A DNA stretch of 64,000 nt from an uncultured Pelagibacteraceae bacterium (GCA_902572605.1 CACGGD010000001.1:283861-347860); one strand, 5' to 3'; shown: positions 41,263 to 50,002, numbered from the stretch's first letter. Numbers and translations are program-made. The notes: generated by a model from the sequence alone, not told the origin.

Positions 41263-41827
41263 CCTTTTTTTTCATTTTTTTAAAAGCAATATATCTATGA
41301 TCAATTTTAATCTTTTTTATTTTAGACATCTGGCCAAAAGTAATTGATTTTGAACGAGGAATAAATATAGGATCGTAACCAAATCCTTTATTGCCGACAA
41401 TCTTATCAGCAATCGATCCATTAATTTTACCTGTAACTGTAATTATCTTTCCTCTGGGATATTTTAAAGATAAACTACATACAAAAGTTGCAGATCTATT
41501 TTTTTTGTTTTTCATTTGTTTTAATATAGATTTCATTGCTTTATGAAAACTTCCATATTTTTTTGCCCATCTCGCAGAATAAATTCCAGGTTTTCCGCCT
41601 AAAGATTTAATGCATAATCCTGAATCATCCGAAATAACCGGAAAACGAACAAATCTTGAAAAATAATTTGCCTTCAATACCGCGTTTGCAGAGAAAGTTT
41701 TACCTGTTTCTTTTGGGCTTTTAATCTTTAGTTTTTGAGGGGAAATCTTCTTAATTTTTTTGGATATTAAATAGCTTATTTCTTTAAATTTTCCTTTGTT
41801 GTGTGTTCCAATTAAAATTTTTTTCAT
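41249..41827 (-). CDS. rdgB: Non-canonical purine NTP pyrophosphatase (RdgB/HAM1)
   Basis: Hydrolyses ITP, dITP and XTP to keep damaged purines out of nucleic acids. Motifs are GTHNKGKFKEISYL at the N-terminus, VISDDSGLCIKSLGGKPGIYSARWA-type active site and GFGYDPIFIP. Length (192 residues) is normal. In other alphaproteobacteria it sits with rph and hrcA near grpE; both are absent here, and rdgB is directly divergent from grpE. Confidence 0.95.
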   Translation of the reverse strand: MKKILIGTHNKGKFKEISYLISKKIKKISPQKLKIKSPKETGKTFSANAVLKANYFSRFVRFPVISDDSGLCIKSLGGKPGIYSARWAKKYGSFHKAMKSILKQMKNKKNRSATFVCSLSLKYPRGKIITVTGKINGSIADKIVGNKGFGYDPIFIPRSKSITFGQMSKIKKIKIDHRYIAFKKMKKKVKIF

Positions 41828-41871
41828 CGGTGCCTAGTAATTTAAAATTAACTTACTATATAGCAATTATC

Positions 41872-42450
41872 ATGAATAATGATAACCAAAAAAAAGAAGA
41901 CACTCCTGAAAAGGATATTAAAATAAATGAAGATCCAAAAGAGGAAAAGTCGTTAGAAGAAAAGCTCAAAGAATCGGATGATAGGCTATTAAGATCTTTG
42001 GCCGAAATAGAAAACCAGAGACGTAGATTTGAAAAGGAAATTAAAGATGCATTTGAATTTGGCTCATTTAATTTTGCAAAGGAAAGTCTGGCAATTTTAG
42101 ATAATCTACATAGAGCAAAATTAGCTATTAAAAATGATGAATATCTTAAAGAAAATAAAGATTTAGATAAATTTTTAGAAAATATAACAATTATAGAAAA
42201 AGATTTAATTAGTATCTTCGAAAAAAATAGAATTATAAAAATTGATACTAAAAATAAAAAATTTGATCCAAATTTACATCAAGCCATGTCGGAAATAGAA
42301 GATGAAAGTAAAGATACTGGAAGTATTCTTCAGGAAATTCAGTCGGGCTATATGCTAGGTGAAAGACTTCTTAGACCCGCTTTGGTAAGTGTTGCTAAGA
42401 AAAAAACAGCCAAAAAAGACGAAAAAAATCAAAAAAAAGAAGATAAATAA
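41872..42450 (+). CDS. grpE: GrpE nucleotide exchange factor
   Basis: Exchanges ADP for ATP on DnaK. I start it at the ATG at 41872 (192 residues). An in-frame start at 41803 would add 23 unconserved residues and run into rdgB. A charged coiled coil (about 25-75; LLRSLAEIENQRRRFEKEI) is followed by the beta-wing domain with FDPNLHQAMSEIED and GYMLGERLLRPALVSV. It is the first gene of grpE-dnaK-dnaJ; hrcA is missing and no CIRCE element is seen. Confidence 0.95.
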   Translation: MNNDNQKKEDTPEKDIKINEDPKEEKSLEEKLKESDDRLLRSLAEIENQRRRFEKEIKDAFEFGSFNFAKESLAILDNLHRAKLAIKNDEYLKENKDLDKFLENITIIEKDLISIFEKNRIIKIDTKNKKFDPNLHQAMSEIEDESKDTGSILQEIQSGYMLGERLLRPALVSVAKKKTAKKDEKNQKKEDK

Positions 42451-42451
42451 C

Positions 42452-42480
42452 CTTGTAGAAGGGAAAAAAACACCCATATA
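42452..42480 (+). promoter_or_regulatory. RpoH-type heat-shock promoter upstream of dnaK
   Basis: CTTGTA (42452-42457) and CCCATATA (42473-42480) are separated by 15 bases. The -10 matches the sigma-32 consensus CCCATNTA fully and the -35 keeps CTTG. It lies in the 61-base grpE-dnaK spacer, 31 bases before the dnaK ATG, and is rich in G and C compared with nearby spacers. Sigma-32 control is inferred from the match and from known dnaK regulation. Confidence 0.65.
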
Positions 42481-42511
42481 AAAAGAACATTAATCAAAGG
42501 AATAATAAATT

Positions 42512-44428
42512 ATGAGCAAAGTTATTGGAATAGATTTGGGAACAACAAATTCATGCGTAGCCATCATGGATGGATCGCAAGCTAAAGTTTTAGAAAATGC
42601 TGAAGGTACAAGAACTACTCCTTCAGTGGTTGCATTTCTAGAAAATGAAGAAAAACTAATAGGTCAACCAGCAAAAAGACAAGCTGTAACAAATGCAAAA
42701 GATACAATATTTGCTACTAAAAGATTAATTGGCAGATCTTTTGAGGATGAAACAGTTAAAAAAGATATTGGTAGAGTTCCTTTTAAAATAATTAAATCAG
42801 ATAATGGAGAAGCTTGGGTTGAAGGTAAAGGAAAAAAATATTCACCTTCACAAATATCAGCTTTCATTTTACAAAAAATGAAAGAAACTGCTGAAAAGTA
42901 TTTAGGTCAAGCTGTAACTAAGGCAGTGATTACTGTACCTGCTTACTTTAACGATGCTCAAAGACAAGCAACAAAAGATGCTGGAAAAATAGCAGGCTTG
43001 GAAGTTTTAAGAATTATTAATGAACCAACAGCTGCAGCTTTAGCTTACGGGCTAGATAAAAAAAATGGACAAAAAATAGCTGTTTATGATTTAGGAGGTG
43101 GTACATTTGATGTTTCAATATTAGAAATTGGAGATGGAGTTTTCGAAGTTAAATCAACTAATGGTGATACATTTTTAGGTGGTGAAGATTTTGATGATGC
43201 AATAGTAAAATATTTAATAGATGAATTTAAAAAAGATAATGGAATTGATCTTAGAAATGATAAATTAGCTTTACAAAGACTAAAAGAAGCTGCGGAGAAA
43301 GCTAAAATTGAATTATCTTCAGCAGCTCAAACAGAAATAAACTTACCTTTTATTACTGCAGATAAAACTGGGCCTAAACATGTTAATTTAAAACTTACTA
43401 GAGCTAAACTCGAAGCTTTGGTTTCAGATCTAGTAGAAAGAACTTTAGAGCCTTGTAAAATAGCTCTTAAAGACTCTGGATTCTCAGCTGCTGAAATTAA
43501 CGAAGTAGTTTTGGTTGGTGGAATGACTAGAATGCCAAAAATTGTTGAAACAGTTAAAAATTTCTTTGGCAAAGAACCAAATAAAAGTGTGAACCCAGAT
43601 GAAGTAGTGGCAATGGGAGCTGCTATTCAGGCTGGTGTTTTACAAGGAGATGTTAAAGATGTTTTATTATTAGATGTAACTCCTTTATCTCTTGGAATAG
43701 AAACTTTAGGCGGTGTTTCAACTAAATTGATTGAAAAAAACACAACTATCCCAACCAAAAAAAGCCAGGTATTTTCTACAGCAGAAGATAATCAACCCGC
43801 TGTTTCAATAAGAGTTCTACAAGGTGAAAGAGAGATGGCTTCTGATAATAAAATTTTAGGAAATTTTGAGTTAGTGGGAATACCTCCAGCTGCAAGAGGA
43901 ACGCCTCAAATAGAAGTTACATTTGATATAGATGCAAATGGAATTGTAAACGTTTCTGCTAAAGACAAAGGAACTGGAAAAGAACAAAAAATTCAAATCC
44001 AAGCGTCAGGTGGTTTATCTGAAGAAGAGATTCAAAAAATGGTTAAAGATGCTGAAGCTAACAAAGAAGCTGATAAAAAGAAAAGAGAGACAGTGGATGC
44101 TAGAAATCAAGCTGATAGTTTAGTTTTTTCAACAGAAAAAAGTTTAAAAGAGCACGGAGACAAAATTTCTCCTGAAGAAAAGAAAGCAATAGAAAATGGA
44201 ATTGCAGATCTTAAAAAATCTTTAGAAGGTACAGACTCTGAAGATATTAAGAAAAAAACTCAAAGCTTGATTCAAGTTTCAATGAAGCTTGGAGAAGCAG
44301 TTTATAAAAGTCAGCAAAAACCCGAAGCTAAAGATAAAGATTCTAAGGATACAAAAAAAGAAGATAAAGATAACGTTGTAGATGCAGATTTTGAAGACGT
44401 AAAAGAAGATAAAGAAAAAAGCGCCTAA
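42512..44428 (+). CDS. dnaK: Chaperone protein DnaK (Hsp70)
   Basis: ATP-dependent chaperone. N-terminal [17 protein letters not shown], phosphate-binding [15 protein letters not shown] and [13 protein letters not shown] identify the actin-like ATPase. The substrate domain has [16 protein letters not shown], and the helical lid ends in a charged tail ([13 protein letters not shown]). Length (638 residues) is normal. An AAAGGAAT ribosome site precedes the ATG, and a heat-shock promoter lies just upstream. Confidence 0.98.
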   Translation: MSKVIGIDLGTTNSCVAIMDGSQAKVLENAEGTRTTPSVVAFLENEEKLIGQPAKRQAVTNAKDTIFATKRLIGRSFEDETVKKDIGRVPFKIIKSDNGEAWVEGKGKKYSPSQISAFILQKMKETAEKYLGQAVTKAVITVPAYFNDAQRQATKDAGKIAGLEVLRIINEPTAAALAYGLDKKNGQKIAVYDLGGGTFDVSILEIGDGVFEVKSTNGDTFLGGEDFDDAIVKYLIDEFKKDNGIDLRNDKLALQRLKEAAEKAKIELSSAAQTEINLPFITADKTGPKHVNLKLTRAKLEALVSDLVERTLEPCKIALKDSGFSAAEINEVVLVGGMTRMPKIVETVKNFFGKEPNKSVNPDEVVAMGAAIQAGVLQGDVKDVLLLDVTPLSLGIETLGGVSTKLIEKNTTIPTKKSQVFSTAEDNQPAVSIRVLQGEREMASDNKILGNFELVGIPPAARGTPQIEVTFDIDANGIVNVSAKDKGTGKEQKIQIQASGGLSEEEIQKMVKDAEANKEADKKKRETVDARNQADSLVFSTEKSLKEHGDKISPEEKKAIENGIADLKKSLEGTDSEDIKKKTQSLIQVSMKLGEAVYKSQQKPEAKDKDSKDTKKEDKDNVVDADFEDVKEDKEKSA

Positions 44429-44451
44429 GATAATTAATAAGGAGACGTCCT

Positions 44452-45579
44452 GTGGCTAAAAGAGATTACTATGATGTCTTGGGTGTAACTAAATCCGCAT
44501 CTAAAGATGAAATTAAAAAAGCGTATCGTAAATTAGCTCTTAAATATCATCCAGATAAAACTAAAGGTGACAAAACTTCAGAGGAAAAATTTAAAGAAGC
44601 AAGTGAAGCTTATCATGTGCTCTCTGATGAAAAGAGAAAAACAAATTACGATCAATTCGGTCATGCAGCTTTTGAAGGAGCTGGAGGAGGTGGTCAAGGC
44701 TTTGGAGGATTTGACTTTAACTCTTCATCTTTCTCTGACATTTTCGAAGATTTTTTCGGAGATTTTGGTGGTGGAGGATCGTCTAGAAGATCTAGTAATA
44801 GAGGAAATGATTTAAGATACGATGTAAGCATAAGTTTAGAAGATGCTTATAAAGGAATAGAAAAAAACGTTAAGTACACTACTTACAAAAAATGTTCTTC
44901 TTGTTCAGGTAGCGGAGCTGCAAAGGGATCTAAGCCTATAAAATGTAGTTATTGCTCAGGAAGAGGTAAAGTAAGAACAAACCAGGGATTTTTTACAATC
45001 CAGCAAACTTGTCCTCAGTGTAGTGGCTATGGAGAAACTATAGGAAATCCGTGTAAAAATTGTAGTGGTAATGGGAAAGTTCAGGGCAGCGAGAATGTTA
45101 CAGTAAAAATTCCAAAAGGTGTTGATGATGGAACTAGAATAAGATTGTCTGGTAAAGGTGAAGCGGGCTCTAAAGGTGGTTCTAATGGTGATCTTTATCT
45201 TTTTATTTCTATTGATAACCATAACATTTTTAAAAGATCTGAGGAAAATCTATATTATGAACTTCCCATTTCTTTTTCAGATGCAGCCTTAGGAACAACT
45301 GTAGAAGTGCCATCTATAGATGGTGGAAAATCTAAAATTAAAATTCCTGCAGGAACCCAGCATGGAAAACAATTTAGATTAAAAGAAAAAGGAATGCCAG
45401 TTTTAAGAAGAAGTGTTTTTGGAGATTTGTACATAAGAATTGTTACTCAGGTTCCTACTTCTATTTCAAAAAGACAAAAAGAAATATTAATGGAGTTTAA
45501 TGAAATAGAGTCTAATAAACCTGATCCAGTAATTAAAAGTTTTTTTGAAAAGGCCAAAAAATTTTGGAAAAGGTCATAA
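44452..45579 (+). CDS. dnaJ: Chaperone protein DnaJ (Hsp40)
   Basis: J-domain co-chaperone of DnaK. The J domain includes the HPD motif in [10 protein letters not shown], followed by a Gly/Phe region and four zinc-binding CxxCxGxG repeats ([32 protein letters not shown]). Length (375 residues) is normal. It starts with GTG at 44452 after a strong SD (AAGGAG at about 44439), 23 bases after dnaK. Confidence 0.98.
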   Translation: MAKRDYYDVLGVTKSASKDEIKKAYRKLALKYHPDKTKGDKTSEEKFKEASEAYHVLSDEKRKTNYDQFGHAAFEGAGGGGQGFGGFDFNSSSFSDIFEDFFGDFGGGGSSRRSSNRGNDLRYDVSISLEDAYKGIEKNVKYTTYKKCSSCSGSGAAKGSKPIKCSYCSGRGKVRTNQGFFTIQQTCPQCSGYGETIGNPCKNCSGNGKVQGSENVTVKIPKGVDDGTRIRLSGKGEAGSKGGSNGDLYLFISIDNHNIFKRSEENLYYELPISFSDAALGTTVEVPSIDGGKSKIKIPAGTQHGKQFRLKEKGMPVLRRSVFGDLYIRIVTQVPTSISKRQKEILMEFNEIESNKPDPVIKSFFEKAKKFWKRS

Positions 45580-45602
45580 ACTAAGTGGAAACTGAACAAA
45601 TA

Positions 45603-45752
45603 ATGTCTGCAATATTTTTAATTGCAGTATTAATTTTAATCTTACCTGCATTTTTATCTACTAATAATAAGATTAAACAATTTTTAAAAAATTTATCTAT
45701 TTGGACTGTAATTGTTCTTATTATTATTGTAATTATAAGCCTTGTATATTGA
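45603..45752 (+). CDS. 49-residue two-span membrane mini-protein coupled to dapB
   Basis: ATG at 45603 opens an ORF for a very hydrophobic 49-residue protein with spans at about 2-18 and 33-48 separated by a basic stretch containing NNKIKQFLKN. An upstream in-frame GTG at 45585 would add six residues. Its stop overlaps the dapB start as TGATG, a classic coupling signal. I do not recognise the family. The placement, spacing and clean membrane pattern support a real gene; chance remains possible in AT-rich DNA. Confidence 0.6.
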   Translation: MSAIFLIAVLILILPAFLSTNNKIKQFLKNLSIWTVIVLIIIVIISLVY

Positions 45753-46528
45753 TGAAAAAAATTAATTTAGCAATAACTGGTTGTATGGGAAGAATGGGCC
45801 AACAACTCATCAAAAGCTCTAAAGCAAGTAAAAGCTTTAAAATAGTAGCTATAACTGAAAATAAAATAATAAATAAAGATATAATGGGTATCAGACCTAA
45901 TGTTAACAATGAGAATGCATTTAAAAAAGCAAATGTAATAATAGATTTTACCGTACCTAAATGCACCTTTGAAGTTTTAAAAATTGCATCAAAACTTAAA
46001 AAAAGAGTGGTTATTGGAACAACAGGATTTACTAAAAAAGAAGAAGATATAATTAAAAGATACTCAAGAAAAATTCCGATTCTTAAGGCTGGAAATATGA
46101 GTCTTGGGGTAAACTTGCTAATGTATTTGACTGAAATAGCTTCAAAGTCACTTAATAGTAATTTCTTAACTAAAGTTTTTGAAGCTCACCATAAAAATAA
46201 GAAAGATCATCCTTCTGGAACAGCTTTAATGCTTGGTAAAGGCATAGCCGTAGGAAAAAATAAAGATTTGTATAGGTTAATGGGTAAAAAGTATTTGAAC
46301 AAAAAATCTTTTCCCTATGGAAAAAAAATTAATTTTAATTCATTAAGAAAAGGTTCAGTAATAGGAAAACATGAGGTTTCTTTTTCAAGTGGAAAAGAAA
46401 TAGTTTCTTTAAATCACGAGGCTTTTGATAGAGCTCTTTTTTCAGAAGGTGCATTAACAGCAGCAAAATGGATAATAGGTAAAAAACCTGGCTTATATTC
46501 CATGAGAAACGTTTTGAACTTCAAATAA
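45752..46528 (+). CDS. dapB: 4-hydroxy-tetrahydrodipicolinate reductase
   Basis: Reduces the DapA product in the lysine and diaminopimelate pathway. I start it at 45752 (258 residues), where MKKINLAITGCMGRMGQQL gives the Rossmann loop at the very N-terminus; an in-frame start at 45701 lies inside the upstream mini-gene. Active-site landmarks are GTTGFTKKE, EAHHKNKKDHPSGTALML and ending GLYSMRNVL. The dnaK-dnaJ-dapB order is common in alphaproteobacteria. Confidence 0.96.
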   Translation: MKKINLAITGCMGRMGQQLIKSSKASKSFKIVAITENKIINKDIMGIRPNVNNENAFKKANVIIDFTVPKCTFEVLKIASKLKKRVVIGTTGFTKKEEDIIKRYSRKIPILKAGNMSLGVNLLMYLTEIASKSLNSNFLTKVFEAHHKNKKDHPSGTALMLGKGIAVGKNKDLYRLMGKKYLNKKSFPYGKKINFNSLRKGSVIGKHEVSFSSGKEIVSLNHEAFDRALFSEGALTAAKWIIGKKPGLYSMRNVLNFK

Positions 46529-46551
46529 ATTTTAAATAGAATTTAGGCTCA

Positions 46552-47205
46552 GTGAATAATAAAGAAAAGTCTAAGATAATCCTTAGGATTTTAAATAAAA
46601 TCTATCCTAGTGTTCCAGTGCCTTTAAAGCACAGAAATTTATTTACTTTATTAGTTTCTGTGGCTTTGTCAGCTCAAACTACTGATGTAAACGTTAATAA
46701 AGCAACAAGAAATATATATCCAAAATATAATAAACCTGAGCACTTTGTTAATTTAGGAAGAAAAAAAATTGAAAAATTAATAAGAAGCACCGGTTTTTTT
46801 AAGAGAAAAGCTAAAAGTGTGTATTTACTCTCAAAGCAATTAGTGGAAAAACATGGAGGAAAAGTCCCAGGAAATTTTGAAGATCTTGAAAAATTACATG
46901 GTGTAGGACATAAAACAGCTAGCGTAGTAATGTCTCAAGGTTTTGGGTACCCAACTTTTCCTGTAGACACCCATATTCATCGATTGGCACAAAGATGGGG
47001 TTTAACTAATGGTAAAAATGTTGTTCAAACTGAAAAAGATTTGAAAAGACTATTTCCTAAAAAATCATGGAATAAACTTCATCTCCAGATAATTTGGTAC
47101 GGAAGAGAATATTGTCAAGCTAGGGAATGTTACGGTATAGCTTGTAAAATTTGTAAAAGCTGTTATCCAAAAAGAAAAAAACCAATTAAAACAAAAAAAG
47201 CTTAA
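46552..47205 (+). CDS. nth: Endonuclease III (base-excision repair)
   Basis: DNA glycosylase/AP lyase for oxidised pyrimidines. The helix-hairpin-helix is LHGVGHKTASVVM, followed by the catalytic aspartate in FPVDTHIHRLAQRWGL and the catalytic lysine in GHKTA. The C-terminal cysteines fall as C-x4-C-x4-C-x2-C-x2-C (CQARECYGIACKICKSC), not the classical C-x6-C-x2-C-x5-C. Length (217 residues) is normal. The start codon is GTG at 46552. Confidence 0.94.
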   Translation: MNNKEKSKIILRILNKIYPSVPVPLKHRNLFTLLVSVALSAQTTDVNVNKATRNIYPKYNKPEHFVNLGRKKIEKLIRSTGFFKRKAKSVYLLSKQLVEKHGGKVPGNFEDLEKLHGVGHKTASVVMSQGFGYPTFPVDTHIHRLAQRWGLTNGKNVVQTEKDLKRLFPKKSWNKLHLQIIWYGREYCQARECYGIACKICKSCYPKRKKPIKTKKA

Positions 47206-47207
47206 AT

Positions 47208-48137
47208 ATGAAAATAATAGGAATTGGAAATGCTATTGTAGATGTTATTTGCAAAGTAGATGATAGTTTTTTAGCAAATAACAAATTAACGAAAAGCACA
47301 ATGAAACTCGTAGACGAAAAAGAATTCAAGAAATTGTTATCAAATCTTAAAATTCAAGAAACGGTTTCAGGCGGCTCTGTAGCAAATACAATAGCTGGTC
47401 TTTCTCGGCTTGGAAATAAAGTAGGATTTATTGGTAAAATAAGTAATGATGAATTAGGCTATAAGTATGAAGAAGGTTTAAAAAAAGAAAATATTGAATA
47501 TTTTTATTCTAAAAAAAAAGAAATATTACCAACCGGAACTTGCTTAATACTAATCACACCTGACTCTGAAAGAACGATGTGTACTTTTCTCGGAACAGCA
47601 GGAAAAATCAACGAAAATGATATAAATGTTAATGCAATAAAAAATAGTGAGATTTTATTTCTTGAAGGCTATTTGTGGGATGAAGGTGAACCTAAAAGAG
47701 CTTTTGATAAAGCAATGCAATATTCAAATAAAGTTGGGATGTCTTTATCTGATTTATTCTGTGTAGAGAGACACAAATCACATTTTTTAGACTTAGTTAA
47801 AAATAAGTTAGATATTACATTTGCAAATGAACAAGAAATTATGTCTTTAATTAGCACTGAAAATTTTGATGAAGTAATTAAATTTTCTCAACAATTAGAA
47901 AAATTAATTATCATTACTAGGGGAGAAAAAGGAGCAACTGCTATTCAAGGTAGTGAAGTTGTAACAAACAAGGCACAAAAAAATCTGAAAATTGTAGATT
48001 TAACAGGTGCAGGAGATCTTTTTGCAGCAGGTTTTTTGCATGGCTATATAAACAATCTTTCTTTAAAAGAAAGCTTAGATAAAGGAACTGAAATGTCTTC
48101 AAAAATAATTCAAACTATTGGTGCTCGATTAAACTAA
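47208..48137 (+). CDS. PfkB-family sugar/adenosine kinase
   Basis: Ribokinase-superfamily kinase of 309 residues. The N-terminal signature is SGGSVANTIAGLSRLGNKVGFIG, and the C-terminal signature with the catalytic aspartate is DLTGAGDLFAAGFLHG. In marine alphaproteobacteria such genes are usually annotated as adenosine kinase, but ribokinase or fructokinase cannot be excluded. It follows nth after 2 bases. Its stop is 1 base from the end of the oppositely oriented mini-gene at 48139. Confidence 0.88.
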   Translation: MKIIGIGNAIVDVICKVDDSFLANNKLTKSTMKLVDEKEFKKLLSNLKIQETVSGGSVANTIAGLSRLGNKVGFIGKISNDELGYKYEEGLKKENIEYFYSKKKEILPTGTCLILITPDSERTMCTFLGTAGKINENDINVNAIKNSEILFLEGYLWDEGEPKRAFDKAMQYSNKVGMSLSDLFCVERHKSHFLDLVKNKLDITFANEQEIMSLISTENFDEVIKFSQQLEKLIIITRGEKGATAIQGSEVVTNKAQKNLKIVDLTGAGDLFAAGFLHGYINNLSLKESLDKGTEMSSKIIQTIGARLN

Positions 48138-48138
48138 A

Positions 48139-48246
48139 TTATTTTTTTTTTCTTTTAAAACTGCCTTTTCCTTTTTTTGGCTTAATAACGCGTTTGCGGT
48201 ATTTTGCAGTAAATAAATCTAAAGCTATTTTGTTTCTTTTCTTCAT
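48139..48246 (-). CDS. arfA: ArfA-like 35-residue ribosome-rescue candidate
   Basis: Small, very basic ORF (ATG 48244-48246, TAA at 48139-48141). The core YRKRVIKPKKGKGSFKRKKK matches the ArfA pattern R-x-R-V-x-K-x-K-K-G-K-G-S-[YF] followed by basic residues, preceded by LDLF as in the LLHDPLF of E. coli ArfA. ArfA recruits RF2 to ribosomes stalled on truncated mRNA. It lacks the long C-terminal tail of unprocessed enterobacterial ArfA, resembling the active truncated form. Its ATG overlaps the stop of the upstream regulator gene as ATGA. Identification is by motif only. Confidence 0.6.
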   Translation of the reverse strand: MKKRNKIALDLFTAKYRKRVIKPKKGKGSFKRKKK

Positions 48247-48869
48247 AGTAAGTACCCTTTTGTATTATTTAAAATAAACTCTTCATCTGCAAATTTTAAT
48301 TTTATCTTTTTTCTTAGCCTATAAATATGTGTTTCTACTGTGTGAGTATCGGCATCTTCTGAATATTTCCAGACTTCATCTAAAATCTTGTTTTTGCTAA
48401 TAGGTTTATTATAACTTAAAAATAGTTCCAAAAGTTGAATTTCCTTTTCTGTCAATAACACGTAGCTTTTGTCTCTTAATAGTTTCTTCTCATTCTTATC
48501 TAAAATGTAATTTTTTACTTTAATAGAGGAGTTTTTAGAAAAATTTTTCCTTACAATTGAGTTTTCAATTATCTTATTAATCTCATCTAATTTTGCAGGT
48601 AAAAATATTTTATCTGAGAAAATGTCAAATTTTTTTTTATCTAAATTACAAGCTAAAATTTTTATTTTGTTAGACTTTTTCAGTATCTCTGAAGAAGAGT
48701 TATTTTTAAAGAAATCTTGATGGCAAAGTAAAATATCATAACTATCAAAAGATTTTAACTCTATATCTGTATCAATTGTTGTTAATTTAAAATTTAAATG
48801 ATCTTTAAGTTCTTTTAATGAAATGTTAAAATTTTTAGACCCAAAAGATAAAACGTTTATTTTATGCAT
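48243..48869 (-). CDS. OmpR-type winged-helix regulator with degenerate receiver
   Basis: 208 residues. The C-terminal domain (about 115-208) is a Trans_reg_C winged helix: YVLLTEKEIQLLELFLSYN and HTVETHIYRLRKKIK, ending NNTKGYLL. The N-terminal part aligns in length with a receiver, but the acidic pair is missing (INVLSFGSKN) and the phosphoacceptor position reads DILLCHQ with no aspartate. It is likely phosphorylation-independent. No sensor kinase is adjacent. It shares its start palindrome ATGCAT with the divergent L,D-transpeptidase and overlaps the ArfA-like gene. Confidence 0.82.
   Translation of the reverse strand: MHKINVLSFGSKNFNISLKELKDHLNFKLTTIDTDIELKSFDSYDILLCHQDFFKNNSSSEILKKSNKIKILACNLDKKKFDIFSDKIFLPAKLDEINKIIENSIVRKNFSKNSSIKVKNYILDKNEKKLLRDKSYVLLTEKEIQLLELFLSYNKPISKNKILDEVWKYSEDADTHTVETHIYRLRKKIKLKFADEEFILNNTKGYLL
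48864..48869. promoter_or_regulatory. Shared ATGCAT start palindrome of two divergent genes
   Basis: The plus-strand ATG of the L,D-transpeptidase (48864-48866) and the minus-strand ATG of the regulator (48867-48869) together form the palindrome ATGCAT, with no spacer. Each gene's promoter must lie in the other's coding sequence, or the mRNAs lack leaders. No Shine-Dalgarno motif is visible for either. Confidence 0.75.
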
Positions 48870-49355
48870 ATATTTATAAAAAATAAAAAACTTATTTTAG
48901 ATAAGTATAGAATAAAATGTGCCATTGGTAAAAGAGGAATTGGTCATAAAAAAAGAGAAGGTGATAAGATAACCCCAAAAGGTAAATTCAAAATTAAGAC
49001 TATTTTATATCGTAAAGATCGTGTATCACACTTTAAGTCTAAAATTACCACGTTACCTATTACAAAAGATATGGGTTGGTGTGATGATCCAAAATCAAAA
49101 AAATACAATAAATTGATTAAGCTTCCTTTTAAAGGTAGCGCTGAAAAACTTTATAAAGAAGATAATACTTACGATATAATTTTAGTTTTGAATTATAATT
49201 TTAACCCGATACAAAAAGGAAAAGGAAGTGCAATTTTTTTACATGTAGCAAGCAAAAATTATAAAAGTACATTGGGGTGCATTGCAGTAAGTAAATTTAA
49301 TTTAAAGAAAATAATTAAAAAAATTAATAAATCTACAATTGTAAATATATCCTAA
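48864..49355 (+). CDS. L,D-transpeptidase (YkuD) family protein
   Basis: 163-residue protein with the YkuD active site: a histidine in AIFLHVASKNY and the nucleophile cysteine in STLGCIAVS. The sequence GIGHKKREGDKITPKGKFKI matches the family N-terminal part. Such enzymes make 3-3 peptidoglycan cross-links or link lipoproteins to the wall. This short alphaproteobacterial form has no obvious signal peptide, so its export is unexplained. Its 3' end overlaps the YggS-family gene by 4 bases tail to tail. Confidence 0.87.
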   Translation: MHIFIKNKKLILDKYRIKCAIGKRGIGHKKREGDKITPKGKFKIKTILYRKDRVSHFKSKITTLPITKDMGWCDDPKSKKYNKLIKLPFKGSAEKLYKEDNTYDIILVLNYNFNPIQKGKGSAIFLHVASKNYKSTLGCIAVSKFNLKKIIKKINKSTIVNIS

Positions 49356-50002
49356 GATCTCTCACCAAATATTGAACTCCCTATTCTTAAATACGTAGAT
49401 TTATATTTAATAGCATCCATATAATCTGATGACATTCCAATGCTTAACTCTTTAAAACCAAGTGAAGCGTTCAGCTCGGATATACTTCTGAAATATTCTT
49501 CAGGTTTATTATTATTTGGTGGTATAGCCATTAAACCTAAAACATTTAGATTTTTTTCTTTAACACAATAATTATAAAAAGCATCTACCTCATTGTAGGA
49601 AATGCCGGATTTTTGTGTTTCATTTCCCAAATTAACCTGGATAAAATATTTAAGAGATTTATTAAAATCTTTTTGAGCTCTTGCTATAACGTCTACAAGT
49701 TTTTGGCTATCTAAAGAATGTATATAATCAAAGATTTGAACTGCTTTTTTTGCTTTGTTACTCTGTAATTTACCAATCATATGGAGCTTTAATTCTTTTT
49801 TTTCATTTTTTATTCGTAACCACTTTACCTCTGCCTCTTGAACTTTATTCTCACCATAATGTATGTGACCATGATCGATCAGCGGCATGATGTGATCCAA
49901 GGAAAATGTTTTGCTTACTGCAACTATGGTTCTTGAGGTATTATCAGAAACTTTTTCAATATTAGATTTTATTTTGTTATATCTTTCAACTATGATGCTC
50001 AT
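49352..50002 (-). CDS. YggS/PROSC-family PLP homeostasis protein
   Basis: PLP-binding TIM-barrel protein that maintains vitamin B6 and amino acid balance. The PLP lysine is in IVAVSKTFSLD, with HYGENKVQEAEVKW and HMIGKLQSNKAKKAV as family motifs and IGMSSDYMDAI near the C-terminus. I start it at the ATG at 50002 (216 residues) rather than an upstream in-frame TTG/ATG near 50059, because the ThiE-like gene begins there on the other strand. The two ATGs touch as CATATG. Confidence 0.94.
   Translation of the reverse strand: MSIIVERYNKIKSNIEKVSDNTSRTIVAVSKTFSLDHIMPLIDHGHIHYGENKVQEAEVKWLRIKNEKKELKLHMIGKLQSNKAKKAVQIFDYIHSLDSQKLVDVIARAQKDFNKSLKYFIQVNLGNETQKSGISYNEVDAFYNYCVKEKNLNVLGLMAIPPNNNKPEEYFRSISELNASLGFKELSIGMSSDYMDAIKYKSTYLRIGSSIFGERS

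Noticed and set aside
41828-42511. CIRCE element upstream of grpE or dnaK
   Set aside because: No TTAGCACTC-N9-GAGTGCTAA pattern or close variant is present, and hrcA is absent.
48142-48152. Intrinsic terminator after the PfkB-family kinase
   Set aside because: The T-run is simply the lysine codons of the minus-strand mini-protein, and no hairpin precedes it.
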